From Flavobacterium album (GTDB lineage: Bacteria > Bacteroidota > Bacteroidia > Flavobacteriales > Flavobacteriaceae): a DNA stretch of 64,000 nt. This document shows positions 54,070 to 61,976 of this stretch, in pieces. The notes under the pieces are model-generated. The model had not been told where the DNA came from. It worked only from the letters and a program-made list of their open reading frames with translations, and made no database searches. The DNA lies in assembly GCF_003096035.1 (NCBI RefSeq), contig NZ_CP029186.1:3578001-3642000 (forward strand), read 5' to 3'. The position numbers and the translations under genes were made by a program. Each line of letters begins with the position of its first letter. The stretch's first letter is position 1.

Positions 54070-56706
54070 ATGAAAATCATAAAGACACAGGTACTCCGCG
54101 GCCCTAACGTGTGGAGCGGATACCGCAAAAAACTGATCCAGATGCGGCTTGACCTTGAAGAAATGGAAGATTATCCTACCAACCGCATCGATGGCTTCAG
54201 GGAAAGGCTACAGCAACTGCTGCCATCCTTAATTGAGCACGAATGTTCCGAAGGGCACAGGGGCGGGTTCTTTTACAGGGTAGAGCTTGGCACCTGGATG
54301 GGCCATGTGATCGAGCACATTGCACTGGAGCTGCAAAACCTCGCCGGCATGCAAACCGGATATGGCAGGACACGATCTACACGCGAAAATGGCGTGTACA
54401 ATGTAGTATTCTCATATGAGCATGAAGAAGCGGGGCTATATGCTGCAAAAGCTGCTGTAAGGCTCGCAGAGGCGCTGATAGCCGGAAACCCTTACAACCT
54501 TGAAACTGATATTGAAGCGCTTCGTGAGATATGCGCCGATAACTGCCTGGGACCAAGCACTGGCAACATTGTAGCCGAAGCGGTAAAAAGAAATATCCCG
54601 TGGATGAGGCTCGGCAACGATTCGCTTATACAACTGGGTTACGGAGCACACCAGAAACGGTTCCAGGCCACGATGACCTGCAATACGAGCATACTGGCGG
54701 TAGACCTGGCAGGCAACAAAGCCCGCACTAAAGAACTGCTTGCTGCCGCAGCCCTGCCTGTACCGGCAGGCAGTGTTTGCCGTGAGAGGGAATATCTGGA
54801 AGAAACGGTTGCAGACGTTGGCTTTCCTGTTGTGATTAAGCCTTTGGACGGTAACCAGGGAAAAGGCGCGACCATAAATATAACCAATATGGAAGATGCT
54901 TATACGGCTTTTGATATCGCTAAAGAGTACAGCCGCAGGGTTATTGTGGAAAAATACATTGAGGGCCACGACTTCCGTATGCTGGTTGTAGACGGTAAAT
55001 TTATAGCTGCGGCCAAGAGGATGCCTGCACACGTTGAGGGCAACGGCTTTGATACGATCAATACCCTTATCAATGAAGCTAATTCGGACAGCCGCCGCGG
55101 CGTGGGGCATGAGAATGTAATGACAAAGATCTATATCAATGACGATACCCACATGATGCTGATAAAGCAGGGCTACACGCTTGACGCTATTCCTGCACCG
55201 GGAACGATAGTGTACCTGAAATCGACAGCCAACCTAAGTACCGGAGGGTCTTCGGAAGATGTGACCAATAATGTGTGCGAAGAAAACATTATACTTGCCG
55301 AGCGCGTAGCTGCTATCATCGGGCTGGATATCTGCGGCATCGATGTGATGGCAAAAGACCTTTCACTGCCAATTGCCGAAACAAATGGCGCTATAATAGA
55401 AGTGAATGCAGCCCCGGGCTTCCGCATGCACCTGGCGCCATCTGTTGGAGAACCGCGCAATGTAGCTGCCCCGGTTATAGACATGCTATTTCCTGACGGC
55501 CGGCCAAAGCGCATACCGATAATCGGCATTACAGGCACTAACGGCAAAACCACCACAACGAGGCTTACCGCCCATATTACGCAGAGCTGCGGGCTGAAAA
55601 CGGGATTTACCACTACTGATGGCATTTATATTAATAAGAAGCTGGTGATGGAAGGCGATACCACGGGGCCTGTCAGCGGTAAATTCGTATTGCAGGATCC
55701 CGGTGTTGAATTTGCAGTGCTCGAAACCGCACGAGGCGGAATACTGCGGTCGGGGCTTTGCTACGATGAATGCGACATTGCTATTGTGACCAACATAAAC
55801 GAAGACCACCTGGGCCTTAACGACATCCATACCCTGGACGACCTCGCAAGGGTTAAGGCAGTCGTGCCGCAAACTGTAAAAAGGGACGGATGGGCCATAC
55901 TGAATGCCGAAGACCGATACTGCAGGAAAATAGCAAGGGACTTGGATTGTAATGTTGCCTGGTTCGCACTGGATGCGGAAAACCCAATCGTAAAGGAAAT
56001 GATAGAAGAAGGCCGGGTAGTTGCTTATCCCGACAATGGCTTTATTACGGTAATAAAGCAGGGAGAAGCCATACGGATCGCCTCCCTCAGCAATGTGCCC
56101 CTTACCCAAAATGGCGAATTGCCGTTTATGGTTGCCAATACCCTTGCGGCATCACTGGCAACGTATTTGTACGGCTTTACCGTTACACAAATAGCCGATG
56201 CACTACAGACATTTGTCCCTGGTTTCGAACTTACTCCGGGACGAATGAACCTTTTTGAGCTGCGGAGCTTTAAAGTACTGGTAGATTATGCACATAACCC
56301 ACACGGTTACAATGCGATAAAAAACCACATTAAAAATACGCCCGCCCGCCGGAAGATAGGCATTATTTCAGGTGTTGGCGACAGGCGTGATGAAGACATC
56401 CGGGAATGTGCCATGATTGCAGGCGAGATGTTTGACCATGTAATCATCCGGCAGGAAAGCGACCTGCGCGGCAGCACGGCCGATAAGCTCGAAAGGCTCA
56501 TTGCCGAAGGCCTTAAAGAATCTAACAGCGCTATCACTTATGATATCATTTCAAATGAATCAGATGCACTGAAACATGCGATGGACATTGCCGAGGAAGG
56601 CGATTTCATAACGGCGCTTACCGAAGATATAAAAACTGTTGTAAAGATCATTAAAGCACGAATAGAGGACGAATCGCGACATGACAGGTTCGTACAGTCT
56701 GCATAA
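54070..56706 (+). CDS. cphA: Cyanophycin synthetase
   Basis: An 878-residue protein; the start at 54070 (MKIIKTQVLRGPNVWSG) is the usual family start, and an upstream frame from 54001 is not needed. Domains: N-terminal domain 1-~160, ATP-grasp ~215-470 (VIKPLDGNQGKGATINI, IVEKYIEGHDFRML, EVNAAPGFRMH), and Mur-ligase-like ~480-878 with P-loop GITGTNGKTTTTRL and VDYAHNPHGYNAI. It adds Asp to the backbone and Arg to side chains with ATP. Length matches primer-dependent CphA1 enzymes. It is divergent from cphB. Confidence 0.95.
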   Translation: MKIIKTQVLRGPNVWSGYRKKLIQMRLDLEEMEDYPTNRIDGFRERLQQLLPSLIEHECSEGHRGGFFYRVELGTWMGHVIEHIALELQNLAGMQTGYGRTRSTRENGVYNVVFSYEHEEAGLYAAKAAVRLAEALIAGNPYNLETDIEALREICADNCLGPSTGNIVAEAVKRNIPWMRLGNDSLIQLGYGAHQKRFQATMTCNTSILAVDLAGNKARTKELLAAAALPVPAGSVCREREYLEETVADVGFPVVIKPLDGNQGKGATINITNMEDAYTAFDIAKEYSRRVIVEKYIEGHDFRMLVVDGKFIAAAKRMPAHVEGNGFDTINTLINEANSDSRRGVGHENVMTKIYINDDTHMMLIKQGYTLDAIPAPGTIVYLKSTANLSTGGSSEDVTNNVCEENIILAERVAAIIGLDICGIDVMAKDLSLPIAETNGAIIEVNAAPGFRMHLAPSVGEPRNVAAPVIDMLFPDGRPKRIPIIGITGTNGKTTTTRLTAHITQSCGLKTGFTTTDGIYINKKLVMEGDTTGPVSGKFVLQDPGVEFAVLETARGGILRSGLCYDECDIAIVTNINEDHLGLNDIHTLDDLARVKAVVPQTVKRDGWAILNAEDRYCRKIARDLDCNVAWFALDAENPIVKEMIEEGRVVAYPDNGFITVIKQGEAIRIASLSNVPLTQNGELPFMVANTLAASLATYLYGFTVTQIADALQTFVPGFELTPGRMNLFELRSFKVLVDYAHNPHGYNAIKNHIKNTPARRKIGIISGVGDRRDEDIRECAMIAGEMFDHVIIRQESDLRGSTADKLERLIAEGLKESNSAITYDIISNESDALKHAMDIAEEGDFITALTEDIKTVVKIIKARIEDESRHDRFVQSA

Positions 56707-56729
56707 GATAACGAATATATACCAAGATA

Positions 56730-56755
56730 AATAAGCCGGCAATTGCCGGCTTATT
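56730..56755. terminator. Bidirectional terminator after cphA
   Basis: AATAAGCCGGC (56730-56740) pairs with GCCGGCTTATT (56745-56755) around an AATT loop; a perfect palindrome between the convergent cphA and the 56789 gene. Confidence 0.8.
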
Positions 56756-56788
56756 CATTACAAAACACTAATAACCAATTATTGACTT

Positions 56789-57349
56789 CTATTCTGCTAC
56801 ATTTATCGGTAGTACCTTCAGGCCGATTTCTTCTGCAAATGAAACAAAGCTGTAAAAGGCATCCCGGTCGGTTTGCGGAAAAATTGTGATCTCTACCTCA
56901 TCATCCCGCTCTGATTTACTATCCTTAAACCGCATGGCTAAAAACCGGCTAGGCCCGGCGCTATCCCCCGCAAGATCGCCACTGTCCGAAAAGGAAGCAG
57001 TTGCAAATATGGTTTTAACAGGCGCCGCATTTTCTAATTGTGTGTAAAAGCTGCTGTTTGTTGGCAATTCTTCAGAAATAGCAACAATTGCAAGCCCGGC
57101 ATTTTCCAGGGCCTCACCCATTAATCCGGTACACGATATGTTACCGGATGCCTTATCAATATCAAACTCGCGCGCGCCATAGTCCTGCATGTATTGTACG
57201 CCTGCCCGCCGCAATCTTTCCCTGACAATATCAACGGGCTCACCAGCCATGGCACCTACCTTCACGCGCATACCGTAAAAAGCTGCACGAAAAGCAATCC
57301 TGGTTGCCAGGTCACCTTCGCTAAATACCGCAATATTTTTGATTTCCAT
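56789..57349 (-). CDS. Stand-alone, degenerate 3-hydroxyacyl-CoA dehydrogenase NAD-domain protein
   Basis: A 186-residue protein whose whole length follows the N-terminal Rossmann domain of 3-hydroxyacyl-CoA dehydrogenase: KNIAVFSEGDLATRIAFRAA for the dinucleotide motif, AGLAIVAISEELPTNSSFYTQL for the VIEA-E--KK-F-L segment, IFATASFSDSGDLA for the NTSSL motif, RFLAMRFKDS for RFIGMHFFNP, and ending GLKVLPINVAE just where the catalytic domain would begin. The GxGxxG glycines are mostly lost and the catalytic domain is missing. It is therefore not an ordinary dehydrogenase; ligand binding or regulation is possible. No partner gene is in its operon. Confidence 0.6.
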   Translation of the reverse strand: MEIKNIAVFSEGDLATRIAFRAAFYGMRVKVGAMAGEPVDIVRERLRRAGVQYMQDYGAREFDIDKASGNISCTGLMGEALENAGLAIVAISEELPTNSSFYTQLENAAPVKTIFATASFSDSGDLAGDSAGPSRFLAMRFKDSKSERDDEVEITIFPQTDRDAFYSFVSFAEEIGLKVLPINVAE

Positions 57350-57487
57350 ACCGGCTTTTTTATAGTTTATGACATGGTTTTTAACCCGTTGGACATTAAA
57401 CAGTTGTTAATGAAATTAACATAGCATATCCGAAGCATTCCGTATCTTTGCGAAACACTTTGGATATGCCGATATTTCAATCGTAAA

Positions 57488-57503
57488 CTAAACTTTCGTT
57501 TAG
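57488..57503 (-). terminator. Short hairpin after the 57509 gene
   Basis: CTAAAC (57488-57493) pairs with GTTTAG (57498-57503) around TTTC, just past the TAG stop at 57509. It is a weak, AT-rich terminator without a long T tract. Confidence 0.4.
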
Positions 57504-57508
57504 CTTAT

Positions 57509-57805
57509 CTAAGGATTGCTCCGGGGCGTTGTAGTGCTGTTCCCTGTGCCGCTGCCCGTAGTATTGCGGTTCCTGTCCTTGTCCATACCGGTGCCTTGCG
57601 TACGGGTATCAGTATCTTTTTTCTTATTCACCTTAGAGCGTTTTTTTCCGGTTGCAGAACTGTCCTGAGTAGTGCTCTTGCTGTTGGTCCGGGTACTGTT
57701 TCGGTCCGTCTGGGTGCGCGTGCGATTATTGCTTGTAGTATCGGTCTGTGCAGAGGCGATCCCGAATGCCAGCACAGCCATCAGTGTTAAAGCTGCTTTT
57801 TTCAT
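57509..57805 (-). CDS. Exported low-complexity Thr/Ser/Asn-rich protein
   Basis: A 98-residue protein. The signal peptide MKKAALTLMAVLAFGIASAQ is followed by about 78 residues almost wholly of Thr, Ser, Asn, Arg, Lys, Asp and Gly, in the pattern TDRNSTRTNSKSTT and a middle cluster KKRSKVNKKKDTD. It has no predicted fold and is probably disordered in the periplasm or matrix. The lipoprotein at 58162-58554 has a similar composition, so they may belong to one stress-induced class. Function unknown. Confidence 0.7.
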   Translation of the reverse strand: MKKAALTLMAVLAFGIASAQTDTTSNNRTRTQTDRNSTRTNSKSTTQDSSATGKKRSKVNKKKDTDTRTQGTGMDKDRNRNTTGSGTGNSTTTPRSNP

Positions 57806-58161
57806 ATGATAATTTTTTAATGGATTTCTGTAGTTTCTTTATCAAATGTACACAATGAAACAGGGCATCACATTACACTATTTCACCCTGATATTGCATC
57901 GTAAGACTTTAACAGATAGTGCTTTTTATCGGGAACCGCTGTACACCAGCCACCATGGTTTTAGTTAACTTTAAACGAAGCTGCCGAAGCGTATCCCTGC
58001 GTCATGTTTACACACTCATGACAATCGAGTTTGGAAAAAAGGAATCTTTTAGTCATAAAAAAAGCCGGGGACATGGAGTGCCCCGGCTATGCCTGATATT
58101 ATACTATCCCGTCCGTATTCCCCTAACCATGAAAACATGAAAGTGAACGGGATCTATAGGA
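57806..58161. other. 356-bp intergenic region
   Basis: It contains the terminator of the lipoprotein gene (58063-58088) and the upstream region of the 57509 gene. No ORF or RNA was recognised. Confidence 0.5.
58056..58088 (-). terminator. Intrinsic terminator after the lipoprotein gene
   Basis: AGCCGGGG (58063-58070) pairs with CCCCGGCT (58081-58088); on the minus strand a run of seven T follows. Confidence 0.85.
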
Positions 58162-58554
58162 TCAGGGTTTTGATGTCTGGCCTCCTGATGTCTGGCCTCC
58201 TGCTGTCTGAACTCCGGGGGTTTGTCCGGAATTCTGATTTCCGGAATTCTGGCTTCCTGAAGAACCTGAAGTGGTATTGCCCTGGCCGTTGGACGTTCCG
58301 CTTTGCGGGTTGTTGGTGTCTCCGTTAGCCCTTTGCGTTCCGGTAGAAGTGCTGTCATAAGGTAATCCTGTTCCGCCATCTGCACCAACCCCCTGTGCTG
58401 CCCCGGGTTCTCCGGTAGGGGCTTGTGTCTCGTCATAACTGTTCCCTGCGTCGGCACCGCTTTCCGAACCGCTTGTTTTATCTTTACAGGATACCAGGCT
58501 GAAGGCCGCAAAAATGGCAACAGCCAGGAATGATTTTACATTTAATTTTTTCAT
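58162..58554 (-). CDS. Disordered Gly/Ser/Gln-rich lipoprotein
   Basis: A 130-residue protein. The signal ends in a lipobox (FSLVSCKD; Cys about 23). The mature part is low complexity: SGSESGADAG, GTQRANGDTNN, then C-terminal near-repeats of the type SGSSGSQNSG, SGNQNSGQ and TAGGQTSGGQTS. It is likely an unstructured outer-membrane-attached tail. Function unknown. Confidence 0.78.
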   Translation of the reverse strand: MKKLNVKSFLAVAIFAAFSLVSCKDKTSGSESGADAGNSYDETQAPTGEPGAAQGVGADGGTGLPYDSTSTGTQRANGDTNNPQSGTSNGQGNTTSGSSGSQNSGNQNSGQTPGVQTAGGQTSGGQTSKP

Positions 58555-58674
58555 GATATTGTAGTTTAATATTATTCCAAAGTTCCCTATTTAATGACCG
58601 GGAATATTACATGATCCTACAATATTGTTTCATGATTTCAAACGGTTTACATAAAATTACGCGGAGAAAAGCCT

Positions 58675-59679
58675 TTACGGATTTCCTGATCCACCGCTTG
58701 CGCCATAGATCTGCCCGTTGGAATAGCTGGCATCATTGGCGGCCAGCTGTACGTATATTGAGGCCAGCTCGACTGGCTGCCCTGGCCTGCCCAGAGGTGT
58801 CTGCCCGCCAAAAGACTGGAGTTTTTCGGGGGTAGCGCCGCCGCTTACCTGTAGCGGTGTCCATATCGGCCCCGGAGCCACGCCATTTACCCTTATGCCT
58901 TTTGGCCCCAACTGCTTAGCCAGCGACTTAATGTAATTGGTAGTCGCCGCCTTGGTCTGCGCGTAGTCATACAGGTCACCGCTGGGATCATAGGCCTGCT
59001 CCGAACTTGTCCCAATGATGGATGCGCCGGGTTTTAAATGGGGCAAAGCTGCCTTAATGATCCAAAAGGGCGCATATATATTGGTTTTCATTGTAGCGTC
59101 AAAATCTTCGGTAGTTATATCAAGTATCGATTTCTGTGTTTGCTGCCTGGCTGCATTATTCACAACTATATCAAGCCCTCCCAGCCCTTTTACGGCCTCC
59201 TCGACCAGTTTCGTGCAAAATGCTTCATCCCGAAGGTCTCCGGGTATAGCTATCGCTTTCCTGCCTTCGGCCTTTATAAGCCTGATCACTTCCCGGGCAT
59301 CTTCTTCCTCGGTCGGATAGTAATTAATGGCAACATCGGCTCCTTCGCGGGCATAGGCTATCGCCGCAGCCCTGCCCATGCCGGAATCGCCGCCTGTAAT
59401 CAATGCTTTGCGCCCCTTAAGCCTGCCGGATCCCTTATAGCTTTTCTCGCCATGGTCGGGCTGCGGTTCCATTTTTGAGGCCAGTCCCGGCCAGGGTTGC
59501 CGCTGGTTTTTGAAAGGCGGACGGGGGTATTTTGTGGTAGGATCCTCCTGTGGGTCCGGCCCTGCGTACAAATCGTTTCTTAATTCGCCGGCGATAGCCG
59601 ATGGCATTGCTGCCGTAGCAATAATAGCCCCCATACCTGTAATTGCCGACCGGCGGCTGATGACGTTTTTATCTTTCAT
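58675..59679 (-). CDS. Tat-exported YghA-like SDR oxidoreductase
   Basis: A 334-residue protein. The N-terminus has a twin-arginine signal (SRRSAITGMGAIIATAAMPSAIAG), so a folded enzyme with bound cofactor is exported. A YghA-type prefix follows (YPRPPFKNQRQPWPG, SKMEPQPDHGEKSYKGSGRL), then the SDR core: ITGGDSGMGRAAAIAYAREG, NNAARQQ, Ser in IIGTSSEQ, and catalytic YDYAQTKAA. The family reduces aldehydes; E. coli YghA is cytoplasmic, so export is a notable difference. Confidence 0.88.
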   Translation of the reverse strand: MKDKNVISRRSAITGMGAIIATAAMPSAIAGELRNDLYAGPDPQEDPTTKYPRPPFKNQRQPWPGLASKMEPQPDHGEKSYKGSGRLKGRKALITGGDSGMGRAAAIAYAREGADVAINYYPTEEEDAREVIRLIKAEGRKAIAIPGDLRDEAFCTKLVEEAVKGLGGLDIVVNNAARQQTQKSILDITTEDFDATMKTNIYAPFWIIKAALPHLKPGASIIGTSSEQAYDPSGDLYDYAQTKAATTNYIKSLAKQLGPKGIRVNGVAPGPIWTPLQVSGGATPEKLQSFGGQTPLGRPGQPVELASIYVQLAANDASYSNGQIYGASGGSGNP

Positions 59680-59714
59680 ATTTTATAGTTTAGTAGTTAA
59701 ATATCTATAAGCAA

Positions 59715-60038
59715 TTATTTAAAGCTGTACATGCAATAATCTATCGCTACAACCTGATAATTTTGTGAGGCTTCAATAATTTCAGGTGAGCAGCCATAGG
59801 ATATGATCTCTCTTATCTTTTCTGTGATATCTCGCGTATCGCTACCGTCGATCTCAAAAAGGATATAAGTTGAAAACTCGCCTGCAGGGCTTATTGTCCC
59901 TACATCTGCATTATCCAGCACAAGAAAGGTATTTTCGTCCAGCGCGCTGTCTAAAGCTGTAAGAAGTGCAATGCCATTCTGCGGAAGTGCAATATCCCTG
60001 GATCCGGGGATTTTTATAAGGCAGTTTTTAGCGTCCAT
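59715..60038 (-). CDS. Hypothetical protein, 107 aa
   Basis: A soluble 107-residue alpha/beta protein (CLIKIPGSRDIALPQNG, TFLVLDNADVGTISP, STYILFEIDGSDTRDITEKI, YQVVAIDYCMYSF). I do not recognise a family. It lies between the Tat-SDR gene and a single-domain response regulator, reading the same way. Confidence 0.55.
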   Translation of the reverse strand: MDAKNCLIKIPGSRDIALPQNGIALLTALDSALDENTFLVLDNADVGTISPAGEFSTYILFEIDGSDTRDITEKIREIISYGCSPEIIEASQNYQVVAIDYCMYSFK

Positions 60039-60120
60039 TGTAATTTTTTATATAAAATAACCCAATAAACAAGAATGAAGCCTTACACATTTTTGCACGC
60101 CGATTACATCATTAGCCAAA

Positions 60121-60144
60121 AAAAGCTGCTTGTCAGCAGCTTTT
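60121..60144. terminator. Terminator after the single-domain response regulator
   Basis: AAAAGCTGCT (60121-60130) pairs with AGCAGCTTTT (60135-60144) around TGTC. On the minus strand a T tract follows, ending transcription from 60152. Confidence 0.8.
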
Positions 60145-60151
60145 AGTTATT

Positions 60152-60601
60152 TTATGACCGGTAATGCATTATAAAATTTTCCTTGTCCAGCCCGTCGGTT
60201 ATATATTGCCAGTTGATATAAATCGTTTCCGAGAGTATCTTGCGGAGCTCCTCATGGTCATCCGGCTTCTTTATAAATACATTCGCCCCAAGAATGAAAG
60301 CTTCTTCGGCTAATGTGGGTATATTGAACGATGTGTAAATAGCAATCGTTATTTCCCTCAGCCTCGGGTTCCTCTTGATCTCCTTAAGGCATTCTATACC
60401 CGATTTGCCGGGCATAGCAAGGTCGAGGAATATAATGTCGGGGATCTTTTCGGCAGTATTCAGGTAATTCATTAGTGCGATCCCGTCTTCACATACGTCA
60501 AGGGTATGGCTAAGGCGCAACTTATCGAAGACGTTTTTAAAGAAAAGGCGGTCATCCTGGTCGTCTTCTGCTAAAACTAGGTGTAATTTATCAGGATACA
60601 T
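60152..60601 (-). CDS. Single-domain response regulator
   Basis: A 149-residue protein that is one receiver domain: acidic AEDDQDD, acceptor Asp in IIFLDLAMPG (about residue 58), Thr in AIYTSFN and Lys in VFIKKPDDHEEL. There is no output domain. The DDQDDRLF start and long loop are typical of Rcp1-like regulators beside bacteriophytochrome or CheB/R-type kinases. It lies 5 bp after an AraC-type gene, so the two share a transcript. Confidence 0.9.
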   Translation of the reverse strand: MYPDKLHLVLAEDDQDDRLFFKNVFDKLRLSHTLDVCEDGIALMNYLNTAEKIPDIIFLDLAMPGKSGIECLKEIKRNPRLREITIAIYTSFNIPTLAEEAFILGANVFIKKPDDHEELRKILSETIYINWQYITDGLDKENFIMHYRS

Positions 60602-60606
60602 AATAT

Positions 60607-61167
60607 TTAATTTAGGCTTGAAAGATAATTCCTTTTGTGCATGATCACTTTGTGGAAAGCAGTCGGTGTAAGGCCCGTTATCTTCTTAAACTGGTTTGAA
60701 AGGTGGGCAACGCTGCTGTAATGGAGCGCATAAGCAATCTCTGTAAGCGACATATTCTCATTGGTAAGCAGCTTTTTTGCGCGCTCAATTTTGTGGATTA
60801 TGATAAAGCTCTCGAGGGATATGCAGCAAACCTCCGAAAAAGCCTGCGATATCGACCGGTAGTTTGCCCCTACTTTTTCAGAAAGATAACTTGATATCTT
60901 GTGTACAGGCAGGTCTTTTGAATTCAGCATTTCAATAATGGCATCTTTCGTCCTTTGTACCATCATGCCTTTCTTATCGTCAACAATCTCAATCCCGTAA
61001 TAATTCAGACGGTCGATAAGCATGTTGTATACTTCCCTTTCGGTATTATGCCCAAGGACTATGTTGCCCGACCCGGCAATGGTATAATCCAGGCCAAGCT
61101 GCTCGAGCTGTTCCTGCAATACTACGCGGCAGGTTTTTTCAAGGTTATATTTCAGGTATAAGTTCAT
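60607..61167 (-). CDS. AraC-family transcription regulator
   Basis: A 186-residue protein. The C-terminal ~100 residues are an AraC HTH (ENMSLTEIAYALHYSSVAHL, QFKKITGLTPTAFHKV). The N-terminal ~65 residues (LQEQLEQLGLDYTIAGSGNI; MLIDRLNYYGIEIVDDKKG) form a small alpha/beta domain with no receiver signature. It precedes the single-domain receiver, so it may be controlled by, or control, the phosphorelay around it. Confidence 0.85.
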   Translation of the reverse strand: MNLYLKYNLEKTCRVVLQEQLEQLGLDYTIAGSGNIVLGHNTEREVYNMLIDRLNYYGIEIVDDKKGMMVQRTKDAIIEMLNSKDLPVHKISSYLSEKVGANYRSISQAFSEVCCISLESFIIIHKIERAKKLLTNENMSLTEIAYALHYSSVAHLSNQFKKITGLTPTAFHKVIMHKRNYLSSLN

Positions 61168-61530
61168 GGTTGGTGTGGTTTTCGATAAAAGTACGGTAAA
61201 ATTACAGAGGCTAACTTCACAATTAAGAGTAATTTAGCATTTACCACAAAAAATACCCCATCCTGTAAAGGTGAGGTATGTTGGAAAAAAAGCATGAGTT
61301 GGACTATTTACAATAGTGCATATTTGTAAGACCAAACAATATAGGAAGCTATGAGTAACTGTAAATAGCCCGGCTTTTATACTTACAAAGTTCTTTATTA
61401 ATCTGCATTATGCCTTACACAGTTTTACGATACACTTACACAATTTACCAATTCGCCAATTTATTGCATCTTCAACTACACTTCCTGCAGAAGTTCCCGT
61501 ATATTTGTTTATTAATTAAATGATATTTTT
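61168..61530. other. 363-bp divergent region
   Basis: It lies between the AraC gene and the plus-strand receiver gene. A perfect -7 element TATATTTG at 61500-61507 precedes the 61531 start by 23 bp without a clear -33 element. An imperfect hairpin (ATACC and GGTAT arms) lies near 61252-61279. No ORF was seen. Confidence 0.45.
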
Positions 61531-61956
61531 ATGTCGCAATCAGGGGCTGTCGTTATAGTTGAGGACGATATGGATGACAGGATATTCTTAAGCCAGGTGT
61601 TTAAAGAAATAAATATGGAACGTGAAGTTTTGTGGTTCAGCAGTACGTCAGAAGCTTTTGAGTTTCTTAAAACTACGAGCCGCTACATTTTCCTTATCTT
61701 TTCGGATATTCAACTGCCTGCGGAAAGCGGACTGGAGTTCAAGCAAAAGATTGATGCCAATCCGCGACTCAGGAGAAAAAGCATTCCATTTGTGTTTTAT
61801 TCTACGTCGGCCAGCCAGCGCGATGTTGACGATGCCTACACAAAAATGACCATTCAGGGGTTCTTTCAAAAACTTGGCGATTACGACGAAACAAAAATGC
61901 TGATGAAAACCGTATTCGATTACTGGGACATCTGTAAGCACCCTAATAAGCAATAG
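61531..61956 (+). CDS. Single-domain response regulator (Rcp1-like)
   Basis: A 141-residue receiver-only protein: acidic VEDDMDD, acceptor Asp in LIFSDIQLPAESG (about residue 57), Thr/Ser in FYSTSASQ and Lys in FFQKLGDYDE. It is 20 bp before the CheB-CheR kinase gene, so it is probably its phosphorylation target. It resembles the receiver at 60152-60601, encoded divergently. Confidence 0.88.
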   Translation: MSQSGAVVIVEDDMDDRIFLSQVFKEINMEREVLWFSSTSEAFEFLKTTSRYIFLIFSDIQLPAESGLEFKQKIDANPRLRRKSIPFVFYSTSASQRDVDDAYTKMTIQGFFQKLGDYDETKMLMKTVFDYWDICKHPNKQ

Positions 61957-61976
61957 CTCTTCCTATTCCCGTTTAT

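Noticed and set aside
54436..55152. 238-codon minus-strand frame opposite cphA
   Set aside because: Shadow of the ATP-grasp domain; no signal of its own.
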